NCBI GenBank assembly: GCA_024690965.1
Contig: JAILOG010000013.1
Location: 1-64,000, forward strand
Source of the DNA: Clostridiales bacterium
GTDB lineage: Bacteria > Bacillota > Clostridia > Oscillospirales > Acutalibacteraceae
DNA length: 64,000 nucleotides
Direction of reading: 5' to 3'
The notes under the pieces are model-generated. The model ran no database searches, was not told where the DNA came from, and worked only from the letters and a program-made list of their open reading frames with translations. This document shows, in pieces, positions 62,966 to 64,000 of this stretch (position 1 is its first letter; each line of letters begins with the position of its first letter). The position numbers and the translations under genes are program-made.

Positions 62966-63181
62966 ATGGACGGTATTGCCGTGTCATATAATCGTCTTTG
63001 GAAATTGCTTATAGACAAAAGCCTTAAGAAAAAGGATCTTCAAATAATGACTAACTTAAGCTCTGCCGTTATAGCAAAATTAGGCAGAAACGAATCGGTT
63101 CAGCTTAATACGCTTGTAAAGATATGCCGCGCGCTTCATTGTGAGCTTGCTGACATAGTGGAAATAATACGCAAAGACTGA
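62966..63181 (+). CDS. Small XRE/Cro-type helix-turn-helix regulator (YozG-like)
   Basis: 71 residues after a perfect AAAGGAGG. The whole protein is one helix-turn-helix domain (LLIDKSLKKKDLQIMTNL, AVIAKLGRNESVQLNTLVKICRALHCELADI), typical of the YozG subgroup of Cro/C1 regulators. The DNA target is unknown; such small regulators are often autoregulatory. fakA follows after 53 bases in the same direction, probably in one transcript. Confidence 0.9.
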   Translation: MDGIAVSYNRLWKLLIDKSLKKKDLQIMTNLSSAVIAKLGRNESVQLNTLVKICRALHCELADIVEIIRKD

Positions 63182-63196
63182 AACATAAAATCCGAT

Positions 63197-63230
63197 AAGG
63201 AGGAACGGATAAGCTTTATCCGTGATCGTT
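63197..63230 (+). promoter_or_regulatory. Shine-Dalgarno and hairpin upstream of fakA
   Basis: AAGGAGG at 63197-63203 lies 31 bases from the fakA ATG, too far for normal use. Between them CGGATAA-GCT-TTATCCG forms a perfect 7-bp stem (63206-63222), which could bring the site close to the start codon. Confidence 0.5.
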
Positions 63231-63234
63231 AATT

Positions 63235-64000
63235 ATGGAAACATCAACGCTTAACGGAGCTTTGTTCGCGGATATGATACGCGGCGGAGCTCAAAAGCTT
63301 AATAATAACAGAACTCTTGTAAACGACCTGAATGTGTTTCCCGTGCCTGACGGAGATACCGGCGACAATATGTATATGACAATAGATTCAGGCTCGGCAG
63401 CGTTAAACGGTGAAAAAGCCGACTCGCTTGAACACGCATCTTCGTGCGTGGCAAAGGGTATGTTGCTTGGCGCGAGAGGAAACTCGGGGGTAATACTATC
63501 ACGTATATTTGCTGGGATTGCAAGGGGTTTTCTCGGTGCGCACAGTGCCGATGTCGGTTTGTTGGCTAATGCTTTCTCAAACGGTGTTGAGGAGGCTTAC
63601 AGCGCAGTATCTCAGCCCGTTGAGGGAACGATTCTGACCGTATATAAAGAGGCTGTAAGCTTTGCCAATTCAAAGATGAACGAAAGCAGTACGATAGACA
63701 GCTATTTTACCGATTTTACCGCCGAACTGAAACGCTCGCTTGAGCGCACGCCTGAAAAGCTTGCGGTTTTAAAAGACGCGGGCGTTGTAGACAGCGGCGG
63801 CGCAGGCTTTGTGTATATTGCAGAGGGTATGAAAGACGTTTTGAACGGTGTGCGGATAAGCTATGATAACCGCGATGCAGTACCCACAGCAAGAAGAATA
63901 GATTTTTCTCTTTTCACCGAAGACAGCGAGCTTGAATACGGTTACTGTACGGAGTTTTTGCTCAGACTCCAAAACAAAAAGACCGATATTTCTCAGTTCG
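63235..64000 (+). CDS. fakA: FakA/DhaL-type fatty acid kinase subunit, N-terminal part
   Basis: The gene runs off the window end; 255 codons are visible. The N-terminus METSTLNGALFADMIRGGAQ aligns with FakA from its usual first residues, and the DhaL/Dak2 domain is complete: NVFPVPDGDTGDNMYMT (metal-ATP site), GARGNSGVILS and VDSGGAGFVYI. FakA binds ATP and, with the fatty-acid carrier FakB, phosphorylates exogenous fatty acids for phospholipid synthesis. The start at 63235 is the first Met after an in-frame stop, but the ribosome site is displaced by a hairpin. FakB is not in the window. Confidence 0.9.
   Translation, partial: METSTLNGALFADMIRGGAQKLNNNRTLVNDLNVFPVPDGDTGDNMYMTIDSGSAALNGEKADSLEHASSCVAKGMLLGARGNSGVILSRIFAGIARGFLGAHSADVGLLANAFSNGVEEAYSAVSQPVEGTILTVYKEAVSFANSKMNESSTIDSYFTDFTAELKRSLERTPEKLAVLKDAGVVDSGGAGFVYIAEGMKDVLNGVRISYDNRDAVPTARRIDFSLFTEDSELEYGYCTEFLLRLQNKKTDISQF

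Overview
The window looks like a low-to-mid GC Firmicutes chromosome, most likely an anaerobic gut Clostridia of the Ruminococcaceae/Oscillospiraceae type. The reasons are single-chain pyruvate:ferredoxin oxidoreductase, Firmicute-type TsaE/TsaB, YlbF, NrdR and a compact primary sigma factor, strong AAGGAGG ribosome sites, sigma-A promoters that often carry an extended TGn -10, and five secreted proteins with type I dockerin modules. Assignment below class level is inference. No rRNA, tRNA, CRISPR array, insertion sequence or prophage was seen.

Layout: 1-6160 holds a 1676-residue secreted von Willebrand A/leucine-rich-repeat/InlB-repeat protein and a 53-residue peptide gene, bracketed by two families of dispersed repeats. 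6296-11423 has two dockerin proteins around a DUF3737 beta-helix gene. 11597-16121 carries a HEPN-nucleotidyltransferase pair, flanked by two copies of a terminator-like hairpin, and then PFOR. 16444-21404 has a dockerin-bearing papain-like protease and a VanW protein. From 32770 down to 21480 a ten-gene minus-strand run, miaB-ylbF-mutS-aguA-aguB-dockerin protein-tsaE-tsaB-rpiB-upp, has one promoter and one terminator that I can see. 32949-35363 has an HtrA protease and QueH.

From 35543 rightward most genes are on the plus strand: a ParB/Noc protein, recD2-comF-mreB-like-amylase lipoprotein, a membrane protein, glgP, rpmE, a YigZ protein, dgt-dnaG-rpoD-dut-nrdR, a second short peptide gene, and a DacF-type carboxypeptidase. 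Then come minus-strand preT-preA and tspO, a plus-strand dockerin-bearing secreted nuclease, minus-strand MATE transporter/beta-CASP RNase/lipoprotein genes, and a plus-strand XRE regulator followed by fakA, cut by the window end.

The distinctive content is extracellular. Five dockerin proteins carry a protease, a nuclease, beta-prism-like repeats, InlB/FIVAR modules or an unknown duplicated domain, and none is an obvious glycoside hydrolase. This suggests a surface complex not restricted to plant fibre; no cohesin scaffold lies in the window. The most unusual observation is that two short proteins (5636-5797 and 51861-52040) share an N-terminal pattern with identical spacing, Y-x2-P-[EQ]-L-x2-E-x5-D-[VA]-I-T-A-S, but have unrelated C-termini. 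This recalls a peptide family with a conserved leader and a variable core.
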